A stretch of DNA of 64,000 nt, taken from the NCBI GenBank assembly GCA_947044365.1, contig OX345636.1, positions 23,283,466-23,347,465 on the forward strand. The letters are read 5' to 3'. The notes below the pieces were generated by a model. The model searched no databases and was not told the DNA's origin. It saw only the letters and a list, made by a program, of their open reading frames with translations. Shown piece by piece: positions 26,901 to 41,900 of this stretch (within the stretch, counting starts at the first letter, position 1; each line of letters opens with the position of its first letter). The translations under genes and the position numbers were made by a program. This DNA is from Petrosia ficiformis (taxonomy: Eukaryota > Porifera > Demospongiae > Haplosclerida > Petrosiidae).

Positions 26901-29900
26901 GACGATAACTATTGCTACTGTCACCCAGTCCTAACACAAACATCTCAGGTTTGGAAAGGTGAGCTTATGAACTTAGCAATATACCTTGTCAAATCTTGTA
27001 GAAGATCTCCTGACATTGCCAATGGGCAACGAGTGCACAATTCTCTGACAGCATTCAAACTAGAATGAATAAAACAAAATTAAATAAATTGGCATCTCCT
27101 CAGGGCTGCTGTACAACAAATAAAATGAAAGTATATTAACCTTACCCAATAGCTATAGCCTCTGAAGAATTCCTTTCTGTTACAAAATTGTTCACCAATG
27201 TTCTCAAAGCAGGTTCAATAATCTACAATGTGTATGTGGACAGATTGCAATAATGCATTTTTACTGTGTATGGTACAATGTGAAATTCAATTAGACAAAA
27301 AAGCAAACTACGAATTGTGCAATGACTGCTTTGTCACACATCAGTAAAAGAGTGTCTTAAATTATACATGCAACAAACCTCTGGAGGAACGAGTTCATGA
27401 CTAGCCTGAGCTAGGAATGATAGGAGACGAGTAACTTCTAATATAAAAAAAAAGTGGAAAAGTAGAATTTAGGGATTGTATCTCGTGCATAATTATATTA
27501 AATTACATTCATTACAAAGTTATTCTTTAATCACAATTATTCTTCAGTCATGGTTGATAAGATGTCTTTTAGCATCATGCTTCATCTTACATATATAACT
27601 TGTTAATAAACTTTTTAAATTACTGCAAAAGGCTGACTTTCATTCTTTCTAGTCATTTAAATTTACACAATGTGTGTCATAGGATAATGTATCCACATTG
27701 TTAATATGAGCTGCTTGCAATTATAATACTTTAAAATCATCACTGAACCCCCCAATTGCATGGGCAGTGAGGGGGTTGTGCGCCTTACAACCCTGCTCAA
27801 TGGTGTAAAACCAACCTTTTAAACGCACCCCATATTCTACATTTAGGCCAAAGTGTGGCCTACAAGCCATCAACGTTTTTTTAGCTTTGTCATACTAGGA
27901 ATGCATTATGAAGTGCACGGGGTCATGTGTCACAGACATGTGACATCAGTCCTCCATAAATTAACAAACAAATATTTCGAATATTACTTATTTCCCATAA
28001 CTTGTTTGTGTGTTACAGTTTTATGTAAGTAATTATTATACAGCAAAAGACAAAAACTTAATGTAACAGATAAGTAGTAAGCAAAAGCTATGTAGAGTAA
28101 TACACTAATACATGTAAATAGGTACATGTAAAAGCTCTGTTTGCTGACAAATCTTTTCTCTGGACATTCAGCAGTGTGGCATTTAATTGTAAAGCCTTTT
28201 AAGATTTTCAATGAAATTTGTGGTAATCAATAGACATGTATATTACATTTTAAAGGCCAACAAGTATTTAGCTGAGCAATAAAGTCTTTTAACTACCGTG
28301 TATGCTACAAAACATGATTTTAAAATATTATAATTGCAAGCAGCTCATATTAACAATGTGGATACTTAATTAAGGGAAGCAATCTATACATATTACACAG
28401 ACTAAAATATGGTAAAATACGCACTGCAGTCATGTGTACTACAGCAATTTTCACTTTATTTGGATATTTCTGTAACGTAGTCACACTTTCATAATAAAGT
28501 CAGTAAAGTCACATGATACACATTGTTTAAATACTTGGGTACTTCAATTCTAGCAAATTTTTACAGACTCAATGACAGAATATGTAGTTAGCTTACTAAA
28601 GCCTGTTACGGTTACTAGTTATCTGTTACATGAACTTTTACTGTCCAAGTTTATGACAACAACTTTAGTGTTCATTCTGTGATCTACAATCCATCATAAC
28701 CATGACACATGCAGCAAGGAACTCCACCCTTTATTGCTTTAAATCCATAAAGATTTCACACATTCAGTTTGTGTGCATGCAAAAACATTAAATGAATAAT
28801 CCAATACCAAAATAGTAACTCAACTCAATGCTGATCGAACAAACACTCTTAATACTAAGGCTGACATGAATACATAATGTATATGTACATGTAAGTATAC
28901 TGACCTCTTTGATGTGGTTGAATATATCGCTGAAGATATGGATAGAAATTGAACACGAAAAGCTATGTATCAAAATAAAACATCTGTGATATGAAGATTC
29001 ATATTACATACATGTATTATAATTTATATACAGAATGAAATGATTGTTACATGTAACTACATGTACAAACAAGAATACATGACAGATGAATTGAGAATAA
29101 TTAGGGCTGAAACGAATATCTGCTTTATCCAGATATATGTTCGAATTAGCACCATTAAAATGTTTTAAGTTTTGTTGTTGAAACTATGTGTGGTTTGCAC
29201 ATGTGGATTAAGATAAATTGCATCATGGTTACTGAATGCTGTCAGTCATGATTACTGAATGCTGGACACCACAAAGCATACTTTTATCTTCACTTAAATT
29301 TGTAAAGCAATCATAGGGATGTTTTTTTTCTCTATATACACTTGTTTACTCCAAACAATGGGAAATTAAAACAGATGCAGTCACAAAAACGTTGACTGAA
29401 CATTGTGATACGAATGATTTAACTTTTTTTGTATTGGTTGATGATATCTCTAAATCTTGATAATCTATTTGCAATATGTTAACCATGATTCAAAGATCAA
29501 ATTTGTAAATAACCTTCCTCTTGTAAGCTGTAATGGTGACTGGGCTGTTTCAGAAGAAAGGTGTTTGACATGACTAAAATGATTACGTTTACCAGTGATG
29601 ATGCTGCAGTTATCTTAGGCTGTAATAATGGAGTGCACACAAAGTTGAGATCAGTGACCACACTTAGTTGAATATGTAGGTAGGCATTGGGTGTTTGTCA
29701 GCTTTAATGGGACACTCTAAAACAGTGTATTTGTGGCAAGTACAGTTTCTTCTCAAGTTAGCCATTGATGAAGCATTTAGAGTGCAATACCCATCTTTTT
29801 CTGCACTAGCTGAAATAAGTTTAACCTATCCAGCAAGTAGAATGAGGTTTTTCCCACCAGAATTACACTAAGACAAGGGTTCATATTCATAATCAGCTAC

Positions 29901-32900
29901 AATCTGAACACGTAAACCAATTATGTCTTTGGCTAAATGCTCCATCAGAAGACAAATATCCATTCCATTTGGCTTATATCATCAATGCTTAGATGATAAA
30001 AAACGCCACATTTGTATACTTTACCACAGCATGTAGTCAAAGATTACAATATACATGTATGCACACATATCCTGATATATTTATATAATATCTATCGGTG
30101 GTCTGGTATTGGTTACACTAATAGAGTAATATTCATAGATACATGTTACATGCTTACTTTGTGGACTCCAATTAATCTAGAAATCAAATTCATTAGCAAG
30201 AGCCGTACATCAAATTTCTCCCGACATGTTTCAAGTTTCTTCAGTAACCTTTCAGCAAACTCTAAAATAATAAATATGTTAATTTGGCAGTAACTTTTCA
30301 AACTAAAATAGACTTTGTTTTACAGGTACATGTATGTACATGTACGTATGTACTTATCAAAATTCAAAACCTGTATACAACATCAACTGTAATTATGTTG
30401 CCGGCTGAGTGGTTTTAACAACATTTCTAGCGCAATTCTCCCAGAATGAGAAGTACATGTATTACATGTATATACATGTACATGTGTAATTAGATGATCA
30501 ATGGCTGAGAACAAGAAGTTTGTCCTTTACCTAAGAAACAACAATTATCTTTTTTCGCAAATGAGGTTGCTGAAAGCAGACTTGGATGCTTATGTTAGAG
30601 TAACCAAAGAAGGGGAAATACTATCACCAGGAGATACCCTTCAGTTAAAACAACTTACAACAAAATTGCCAGTGCATACATAACTCATATGTCAAGGCTG
30701 AAAACTGTAAGGAAATTAATAGATAATATACGAGAACCACTTACAAATGACTGGGAGGAAAATGTTATCCCAAAGTATTATTACATTAATATTAGAAAAA
30801 GCCAACTTGGATGAGGAGACACTGGATATAGAAGAATGCTAACAGGGCTACAAACTACATGTACATTTGCCAAGTGGGGAAGCTACAACCTTCAATGGTT
30901 GCCCCAATTTCACTATCATTATATTTTTCACTCAATATGAACAGCATCATACTTACAGTTGATTTTAGTACTAGAACACCCTATATTAGATGAACCAACC
31001 AATCACAAGAGGTGGAAGAAATACAATCTCCTTTAGGCTATTCAGACAAGTCCAAGACAGCAGCCATACACTAAGCAGTATGGAGTGGGGCAACTCATAA
31101 AGACGACTCAAAAGAAATTAGCTGTAGTGATTTTATTTTTATTTTCTGTATACATCTTGTTTCTTTTTGCACTTAGTTGACAATAAGATTTTAAAAAAGG
31201 TAAACTACTACACACATATACTAATGTATTTGTTCTCAATGCCAAATACTGGAAGTATAGAGTATTGCATACTACAGTACTGTACATTACATGTATAGTC
31301 AAAACTTTAATGTATTGCACCTTGTGGATCATTGATCAAATACAGAGCTGAGAAGTTTGCTTGAGGATGAAGTTTGTGTTTCTTCTTTTGCTTCTGAAAT
31401 AGAAATAAAAATAAAATAATAAACTACGAAAGTAATTAAATCTTTAAATGACCAAAACAACCAAAAATGTAGCAACAGTTCAATAAAATTATATTGTCAC
31501 TGAAATTTGATTGCAAAAGATAGTGCAAACACTCACCACAAGTGTGATTGGGAAACAAGAATGATTACTGACAAGTAACTCAGACATTACAAGTACAATA
31601 CAGACTGAAAAGCTGTTCATTTGATTCAATGATTTTTCTAAATTTTATATGTATCACTGCTATAATTGAGCTCATCGGTGGAAAAATAGTTTAAGTCCAA
31701 TGGGCTTTAATTGGAAAAAAAAACGATCACCACGTGTGACCTTTGGAAACATTGGAAAGGTTAGTTCTGTAATAGTTCACTGAAGTTTGATTGAAATGGA
31801 TGATACTGCAAGCTCTAGCACCACTGTACCTACATCTGGGGTACATGAGATTGTTAAAAAGGCGATAACTGAAGCTGGAAATGGTAGTAGCACAAATGGT
31901 TCTGATACTCCTTTTAGAAAAGGTCGAAAGAGGGTGAGAAGGCCAGAGACGTGGAAGAAAAATGTTGCAAAGGTAAAGCGGGCTAAAGGAGAAGAATATA
32001 TCTCACCTTCAACGGGAGAAACTGTATCAGCCAGAAAAACGGGACCTTCGTGTCGTTGCAAACGTCTTGGATGCTTTGACTATTTTTCAGAGAGTGAAAA
32101 AACTGGCCTTATTGAAGATTTCAACAAAATTGGAGATAAAAATCTTCAAGATGCTCACTTGTTTGGACTTATTGATTCCAAAGAAGTACAAAGGAGGCGA
32201 CCAAGGCTATCAAGTAACAGTAAACAGCGAAAAGCAAGCTACACATATCATGTAAGTGTTACTAATATTTCAGATAATTATTATTACTCAGTATGAACTA
32301 TGAAGTTTTAAAATAATATATAATTTTCGTTGTTATTCTATTATTTTAGGTTCATTTCCAAGGGAAGAAACAGGAAGTTTGCCTTGCTGCTTTTGCAAGT
32401 TTGTATGGTGTGACACAAGCACGAGTAAGAAGACTTGCTTCTGCTGCCTTGGAATCTACCAGTGCACCAACAGACCAGCGTGGAAAACATGATACCCGTC
32501 CGCACAAGATATCGGATGCTGTGCGGAAACAAATCAACAACCACATCCATTCTTTTCCGGTAATGAAATTGCATTACTCTCGAAATAAACACAGTGGCCG
32601 TCGCAGGTATTTGTCTCCAAACCTAAGTGTAAAACAAATGCATGAATTGTACACAGAAAAACATGAGGAAAATCATGAAAATCCCTTGGTCTCTTACGAT
32701 TACTACCTTACATATTTTAATCAAAACTTTAATTTTTCTTTTGGATACCCTAAGTCAGATACTTGCTCAACTTGTGACCAGCTAGAGGTACAACTGAATG
32801 CTTCCTCAGACAGTGCTGTTCAGAGTTCAATTAGACTACAAAAAGAAGATCATCTTAGGAAAGCAGAAAATTTCTATAGTAGTCTACGCACCGATACTAT

Positions 32901-35900
32901 CCTTGCGAAACAAAATTCGCACATTGCTACCCTTACCTTTGATTTTCAACAAAACCTTCCACTTCCTAATATTCCTGCAGGGGAGGTATTTTACATGCAC
33001 CAACTTTGGCTTTATGTGTTTGGTGTGCACAGCTGTGGTAATTACAATGTGTGTATGTATTGCTGGCCTGAAACGATTGCTGGAAGAGGAAGTGATGAAG
33101 TGATTTCATGTTTGCATCACTATATTAATACTCTTCCAAGTGAAGTTACTACGCTCTATCTTTATTCAGATGGATGTGGTGGCCAAAATAAGAATTCAAA
33201 TGTTATGGATTTTTTGTTTACTCTTTTAAAAATTGGAAAGCTGCAACATATTCGTCACTACTTTCCCACTCATTCCTTCCAAATGATAGGGATTTTGGAT
33301 GTACAGAAATGAAAAAAAGGAAAGCTGAAAGAGTCTATATCCCGGAACAATGGCATGAAGTTATCAAGAGTGCAAGGAGAAAAAATCCATTTACTGTAAC
33401 TTCTGTTACTCAAGACGTGATTTAGACTTTTCAACATACTTCGCAAAATATTTCAAAAAAAGTGTCAAAGCCAATAAAAAATCCCTAAATATACAGAGAG
33501 CAATGATTCTTGAGTATTCAGTTTTACATAGCTCTGAAGTATGGGTAAAATATGGACTTGCCGAAGATGAAGAGTGGAGCAAGTTCAAACTGGAGAAAAA
33601 GCAACAGACCATAAAGTCATTACCTACTGAGCAGAAATATTTGAATACTCTACCTGTCAAAGAAACAAAATGTGCTGATTTAAAAAAGCTTGTTACCAAG
33701 TATGTCCCACCTGAGTATCATGCATTTTATGAAAATATTGTTGGAAATGAAACGGTATCTTCAGAGACAGACGAGAGTGATGAAGACTAATGAAAATATA
33801 TGCAATTATTACTTTATGTTAAACAAAGGTTTTCTCTAACTGAAATCAGTATGCTTTTCCCTTCTGTTGATTAGTTTTTTTTGTTAAATGAAAGTGATTA
33901 TAAATTCTAAATAAAGCTCACTGGACTTAAATCATTCTTCCATTGATGAGCTCAATTATTTTAGAGTACACATGTGAAACAAGACCCAGATGGAACAACT
34001 CAAAATAAAAAGGTATGACTAATAATAATTATTATTCATTCGTAAAATTAAACATAAACAATTAAGGCAACACCTATGAAACTAGAGCTGGTAGAAGGAT
34101 ATGGTGTACATATAACAAAAAGAAAGCTAGATGATGCAGAGGACAGCAGTAGGAATAGTCCTACAAGACTGATAAGAAACCTAATTACTATTTTTTTTCC
34201 CAAAAGAAGTGCTCGCTACATCTAGTGCATATGGAGGAAGAATAAATAAAGCACTTGATAAATATATATTGGGTGCTTGCCTCAGTTGCTTTGTATGTCA
34301 TGCACACAATAAAATTCATTACATTGTATTACTTACAGGGTATGTCCAATCTAAGTATGCAGTCACCAAAACAATACTGATTGACGCAGTTAATTATAAA
34401 TGTGCCAATCCATGCCGAAAGTAACAGTTGATTTTCAGTTAATGGAACTGACTTAAGGTTTTTTTTGTTTATGGTATATATATATTCACTTAAGTTTCAG
34501 TTGACTGATGTTTTTTTTTCTGTATACATATGTAATCACTTGATAATTCTGAAATTGAAGAACATTTGAATCATTTATGAGGGCATGGTCAGGCTTACAA
34601 CTATGTAGACAGCTTGCAACAACCTTGTAACATATCTGTTTGGCACAAGGCTGACACAAGGTTGCCACATGTTTGTGACTACCTTGCAGCAGTTTCAATT
34701 ACAAGTGTGTAATAACCAGCTGACATGGTATACACAAACCTGTCACAACCTAGTTAAAGTTGTAAAGGACAAGCTTGCAGCAAACTTGTAACAACCTTGC
34801 CTTGGATATTTATCTTCTAATGGAGCATTTAGCCAAAGACATAACAACTGGTCTAAATGTTTGAATTGTAGCTTATTAAGAACTTTTGTCTTAGTGGAAT
34901 TCTGGTGGGAAAAACCTCATTCTACTTGCTGGATAGGTTAAACGTATTTCAGCTAATGCAGAAAAAGATGGTTATTGCACTCTAAATGCTTCATCAATGG
35001 CTAACTTGAGAAGAAACTCTTATAACGTGTACTGTATGAGAAGTTCAAGGAGTAAAGGCATAAGTTCCACAATGTATCTTCATGTCCAGCTCCTCCCACT
35101 ACATTATCACCATGTCCTGGTCAGCACTCTTCAGTGACAAGGAATTCTCGTACTAATTCTGAAGTTTATTACTTACATCATCAATCAGCTTTCAAAAGAT
35201 TTATTCAATAAACCTGAGCCCAAGTCTTGTAGCAGAGTTTTGCTAGTGCTGAAAATTTGAAAATATTAGAGTAGAAAAAAAAAGAAATCCAAAAGCAACA
35301 AGTAAAGGTGTGACATTCCTGTTATGATGTTTTGACTTCTGAGATGTACATATACATTTATGTACACATGTACAATGTATATGGTTTTAAATGCAGTCTG
35401 CTATTAAGCATTTAACATTTAATCAGAGGACTGGTGTTATGAATGTGATACAATGTTTTTTTATGTTAGAGTACTTTCTTAATGCTTATTTTTGTCCGGT
35501 ATTTATTCCTACAGCTGAAAGAGAGAAAAGGCAGGAAAAGGAAGACAAGAGACAGAGCTCTAAAAAAGGTATTAGAAAGTAGATAATAAGAACAGCAGAA
35601 TGTAATTTTTTAGCAAAAAATACACATGATCTTTAACTGCAAAAGGCACTATTTGTTTCCTACTACTGCTATATAGTATACTTGTGCTGTCATTTCATGT
35701 GCAGAAGACAGACATACATGTGTGTAGGATGGTTGATGTTTGTGTTTGCTAATTATACTTGTGCTGTCATTTCATGTGCCATTTCATGTGCCAAAGACAG
35801 ACATACATGTGTGTAGGATGATTGATGTTTGTGTTTGCTAATTTTATGTTGCATTTCTGTATTTCCATGATATTGAATGAAGATACTTTTCCAGTAAATG

Positions 35901-38900
35901 TAAATCTCCAGAGGAAACTACTTGGGTACAATGTGTAAGTGCTTGCAATGGTACCATTGTATTGTGTTGGTGAATTGCTGTCAGTTGTTAAATTATCATT
36001 TTCTTTGTTGTTAAATTAGTTTTCTATTGAAAAGGAATGTTATTTTCAATTTTCTGTTGGTTTAAAAAAGGGTTCTCATTTTCCTCGGTTCATTAATTTA
36101 ATTAGGGGGCATAGTCTGATTATTTAAATCATTACCAGTCAGAAGCAGTTGTGTTGACAAAGATTATTGCAACAACCCTGCACTCTGAAACTTGAGTAAT
36201 GGGAAGAAGAAAGATTGAACTTGACTAATCTTGCACCAATAGCTCAAAGTATTCTTTTTTCAAGGAGTATTTATGGTTACTTGTCTAAGCAAGTTAGAAG
36301 CCAGAGCTTTTTAAAATAGAGATGTACATGCAAGCAAAATTAGTAAATTATTATACATGTACATGTACAATCACTTAAAGACTAATGAATTTGTCTTGCA
36401 TTTCTGCAGCTAAAGAAGATGATTTTACATTTATGATTTTGTTAATATATAACAGCCAAGTAGGTTTGAAACTGAAAAGTTGCCACAAACTACATGTACT
36501 TTACCCCAGACATTTTTTGGGGTACATGTGTACTCTAAAATTATTGCATGTGACCATGATGAAAGACACTTGCAGTGCACACACAAGGAACTCAACATGT
36601 ACATGTACACATTCCTCTGTAAGCATACAACTGATTGCCTTGCCACAATATAATAATTATTATTCACATACATGCAGCATATCACATTCCTGACTACCAG
36701 AGATTCTTTGTACCTTCAATACTTGCAGTGCTTTAGCAATCTTCTTTTCTCTCTTTTTCCCCTTTTTATTGACTTGTTTTGATACCATCATTTGACGTAA
36801 TGCAGTACCTTCAGACTAAATAAGAATACAATTGTATAGATATACTATGATCCTCCTTATTTGAATATCATGTGATACAATGCAATGTACATGTATTTGA
36901 AGTAGGGCAAAAAACATTACAATAGAATGGTATAGAGACTTGAGCTGAACACTGGTGATATTTGCCATAATCACAATTATGATTCACATAAACCAAACGT
37001 GTAGTGGCAACACCTTTGTTTGAGCCCTTAATAGCATTTTAAAATGGTCGATATAATTATGTACATGTACATTTACATGTAATTAAATTACAGATATGCT
37101 TTGATTTTTGTGTGTCAGCACCACTCTATTGAAGTGTGGCTAGCTAAAATATTGTGTTAATTACCTCACTGTCACTAGAATCTTCATCATCTTCTGATTT
37201 TTGCCCTTCAGTGAGGAAGAATTTCACACCAGTGACAACAATCTGTGAATAACATTAAATTATAATGAACACCACTAACTGAAGTTACTAAACACATGTA
37301 CAGACAGGACAACTCAAAAAGAATAAACCATTGAATTATTATAATTCAATGGTTTATTCTTTTTGAGCAATGATGGACAATTGTGACCGAGTTTGCTAAA
37401 ACCAGGTTTATGGGATAATTATTAATTTGAGATATGAGTGAAAATAGACAGTTATGGCTTACTCGGGGGATCACTGTTTTACTATATTATCTTACCTATT
37501 CAGTCATACATGTACCTTCAGGGAGGTTTGGAGAGCCACTCCTAAAATGTTTTTAATCATTACTTTTTCTCAAAATGTGACTACAGCGATTTAATTCTTT
37601 GCTGTAGCTTTGTCTTTTGCTTCATTGGAATGTATCATATATCATTCTAGAGCTAATTGAATACTCTATTCAATTAATACAAAAAATTTGAAATTTTATC
37701 CCATAAGCCTGGCTTTCACAAATCCGATCACAATTACTTTTTCAAATAAACATACCTTTGTGACAGGTGATGAACATGCTGTAGTGATAACATTAACTGT
37801 TTTAGCATCATTCCTATGAAAAATATATTTATGTCTTTAATAATGATCTAAAAGATGGGCAGATAATACAGTGATAATGTAATTTAACTAAAGATGAAAG
37901 TTTCACAAGTAGGGCACTACTGCTTTAATTGCTATATTCAGACATGTATGTATACTCTTTCAAAATACACCTTGAATCATCCCAATCAGGATTGACCATT
38001 CCGGATTCCAAAGCAGTGATGGATGCTTATAATATTTATTATGATCTACATAATGAATATTATAAGCATCTAGTTATAATACTCATTATATATATAGTTT
38101 ATGTTCAACTGAGTTCTCTTTGACACGATCACAAACAATATACAATGCATGTGCTTATTCCTGCTAGTGTTATTATAACTTCCAATGGTAAACTGAACAC
38201 ATCAGTTTAAAGTTTTTATGGCCCGTAGGGGCCATCCCTATGATTGCTTTCCCACAGGTATATATATATAATATATATGTTTGTGTCCTCTACGCGAGTA
38301 TGCGTTGTATACGTAGTTAAGGAAGTTACATCATTCCCAGGCGCTCGGTCAATTAATGGGCGTTGCGCGTAAATGAACGCGCGATCAAGCTCTACACACC
38401 AGCAGAAAGAAAGCTGTTGAGCTTACGTAGAAACTGGAACTAATAGCTAGCAATTCTGCCTGAAATATATTTCTAAAGTTCTACAAGGTCCTTTGAAAGG
38501 TCAGGAGAGTAGCTAATCAAAATAATAACTATAATAAGCTGTTGTCTTTCATGCTTGATAAAGTCAGCCATGATTACTGAATTCTGGACACCACAAAGCA
38601 GTCATAAGGATACTTTTATCTTCACTTAAATTTGTAAAGCAATCATAGGGATGTTTTTTTCTCTATATACACTTGTTAGTCAGTGATACATACATTTTAC
38701 ATGTTACTTCTGTACAAATATAATACAGCTGTTATGTGAAAAACATTGTATTTAACTCACCAGATATTCCTATGATATAATTCTATCATGACATCCTGAA
38801 AGAAAAAGAAATACACAGTAAAATTATTTTATGCACAAAAGAACAATTGTTACATTAATGAATGCTGTGCTATGGAGAGCTCTCGCCTACATGTTTGTGG

Positions 38901-41900
38901 TACGTAGAGGTAAAGATAAAGATTACGTGGAATGAATGACTCATTGCCTACCATGATGGTGAGGGTTCATTAAACAAAATAATAAAAATAATGGGAGGAA
39001 AAAGGAGGGCTAAAGGTCCCTGGCCTCAGCCTGACCCTTCCTATGCACTCTATTTGAAAAAATGTTGAAGGATACATTCTTTCAAATTCCCTAATCTACA
39101 ACTGAACACCTTAGTGCAAGAACTACATGTACACGTAATTAAGTCTGATGTTGTGCACATGCACAATGACACATGGCTATGAAATTACTAATTACTCATC
39201 TTTAATTTCTTTTTTTTTCTTTTTCACCAATCAAAATATTTTATTAATAACCAAACGTTTCAGTAGCTTCTCTACTACCTTTATCAATGGTATAATACAA
39301 TACGAAAAATCAGTACATTTATATACTACTTAGAAAAACTAAAGTCACACGTAAATGTTAAAGTCATGCTCCAATGATTGTAGTGGTCACACGCAAACAT
39401 TAAAGTCATGCTCCAATGATTGTAGTGGTCACTAGCAAACAATCAGTCACGCTCCAATGATTGTAGTGGTCACACACAAACATCAAAGTCATGCTCCAAT
39501 GATTGTAGTGGTCACACCCAAACATCAAAGTCATGCTCCAATGATTGTAGTGGTGGAGTGTGATCTGCAGACTACATGAGAAGCAAGTACCCTTCAGGTA
39601 GTGGACCTTACTCCCTGTTCTTGATATTCTTATCACGATGGATGTACCAGGATTCCATTAGATATCGATGTTGTGTGAAACAATGGTGGTCTAAAATGGT
39701 TGTGTTATCCCAGTCAATATGGTGGTCTGCAGAGAGAACATGTTCTGCCAGGGCACTTGTGTCCATATCTAGGGTACGGACAGCTCGTTGGTGTTCCTTC
39801 AACCGAAGAAACAGAAACTCTTGTTCATCAAGAAGCTGATGAAGTTGTTTAAATCAATATGTTTGCTCTCTGGAATTCATTGATTGTGTGGATGACTCTT
39901 GTAATATACATGTACATGTAAAATTTCAGATTTCAATTACAATTTCATTGAAAATTACAGAAACGTTTAATTAAGCATAAAATAAGGATTACATGCAGAT
40001 ATAACAGAGTATTAGTACAAGTTGGACATAATGAGTTATTGCACTAGGGTAATCATTACTGTAAACTACCAAATTCTTCCTCCTCATCCACTATATAATC
40101 AAGCATCGCCAACATACATATATTATCATGAACTGCAAGTAAGTTCTGTTACCCTATCATGTTAATCTGTTGTACAACTAATCTGTGAGTATGATAAACC
40201 ATTATGTTGTGTTGTCTGGGGTAGTAGAAGTCCTTTGTTTGAAACCTAATTTGTTGAGTCCCGCTAAAAACATGCATGCATAACTATTCACTTTATACAA
40301 CTTTTCAAAGTGACAGAGATTATGAAAGAGCAAAGGTTTCTTTATAGTTGGCGCTCACATATACATAGACTTCAGACATAAAAACAAAGGTTTATGTTTG
40401 CCACAAAAACATTATTCATTTTTATCTGGCAAGGTCTGTCAGTAGTGTTAATAATGAGTAATATGATGGAGTAATTTGTTTATTAAATGTTTTTACTAAA
40501 AACGAGCTGTTAAGCACAAATTCTCTTGCATTCTTTCTCTTAAAGTTGTACAAAGCATATGGAAGACAGGGATGCAATTATGGTCATTGGTCACTAGGTG
40601 TTATATGAAGCATGAAGGTTATGATGTTAAAATCAGTGCTGGAGACATTTCCGATTTACATGTACTAGATATTCCCATTTCAAAGTGATATGCTGATATG
40701 TTTTGTTAATTTACTAGTTAAACATTCACTTAGTTTTTAAAAAGAGCAGGGAGGATTACAACAATTGAAATATATTAGAAAACTTGGTTACAATTCAGCC
40801 TTTATTTTTCGGTCTTTATTGTATAAAATTATCATTTGTATTTCAAATTTTAAATCAACACAGATAGTTTATTGCAAAGTAACAATGTATTCATAGAATC
40901 TGATTGTCGGAAAGAACACCACAGCATCATATATCCCCATGGGCAAAGTCCTAAGATAGACGATGTCATGAGTGCAATCAGGCTAGCTTGGCAATCAGTT
41001 CTTCACAGCTCTAGAAGACATGTCAACCTGTATAACACACCTAGAGGCTCAGAGCCATAGTGGATTAACAGCGAAACAACCCCACCCAAATAAAATCCCA
41101 TGATTTACCTCATAGGATAAAGTGATCTCGAAGATGTTTGACTCTGATGCTTGTAGTTCACTATCTCCGTCCCCTCATTGCCTACATGTATGGCAGTCCC
41201 TGGTTGCCGAAACCAAAGCCCTGTGTGGCAATCTTTATTTTTTGCATATGACAGTGTCAGTAACACCACCTCATACGTGCACTGTAGAAACTCAAACAGA
41301 ACAATGAAAACGTGTGTCATTACTCCTAAGCATATTTAAGCGATGAAATAATGAAGGTAACCATAGCACAGGTCCTAAACTGTATAACACTAAATCACTT
41401 GTGGTGGGAAGGAATGAACAAAGATGGTCTTGATCACTCTAAAAATTGTCCCCAGTGTGCCATTGTGTCTGATGGTGGTCATGAGCACAAACCACCACTT
41501 CACCCTATACCTGCAGAGCAAGCATACCAGATACTGGGAGTTGATATCATGGAGGTCACATTTGATGATCGATAATTGTCACATGCTGGGAACAAGAAAT
41601 TGAATGCAAGAGCCACACTCTTTCAGTGTTAATAGGTTTTGATTAGTGCAAATTATTTTATGTCCTCAGTTTTGTATCTTTCATTCCTTATCATTATGTT
41701 GCATATGGCATTGTTCTTTTGTTTATTTTTAGTTTTTGTATATAAGTAAGAACATATATATTTGTAGTTGAGTTCTTCTACCATTTATTATTAGTCAAAA
41801 ATATTCAAAATTTCAAAGTCTACTACATATGCATGACAGTATTAAGTGAAACTGGATTGATAGTAGAATATTGCTGCAATTATTATAATTATATATAATG

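Noticed and set aside
26634..27068. Overlapping ORFs on both strands between SDAD1 exons
   Set aside because: They overlap confirmed intron/exon borders and have no family signal.
29101..29160. hAT terminus TTAGGGCTGAAACGAATA
   Set aside because: Only one end is recognisable and no inverted partner or target duplication was found.
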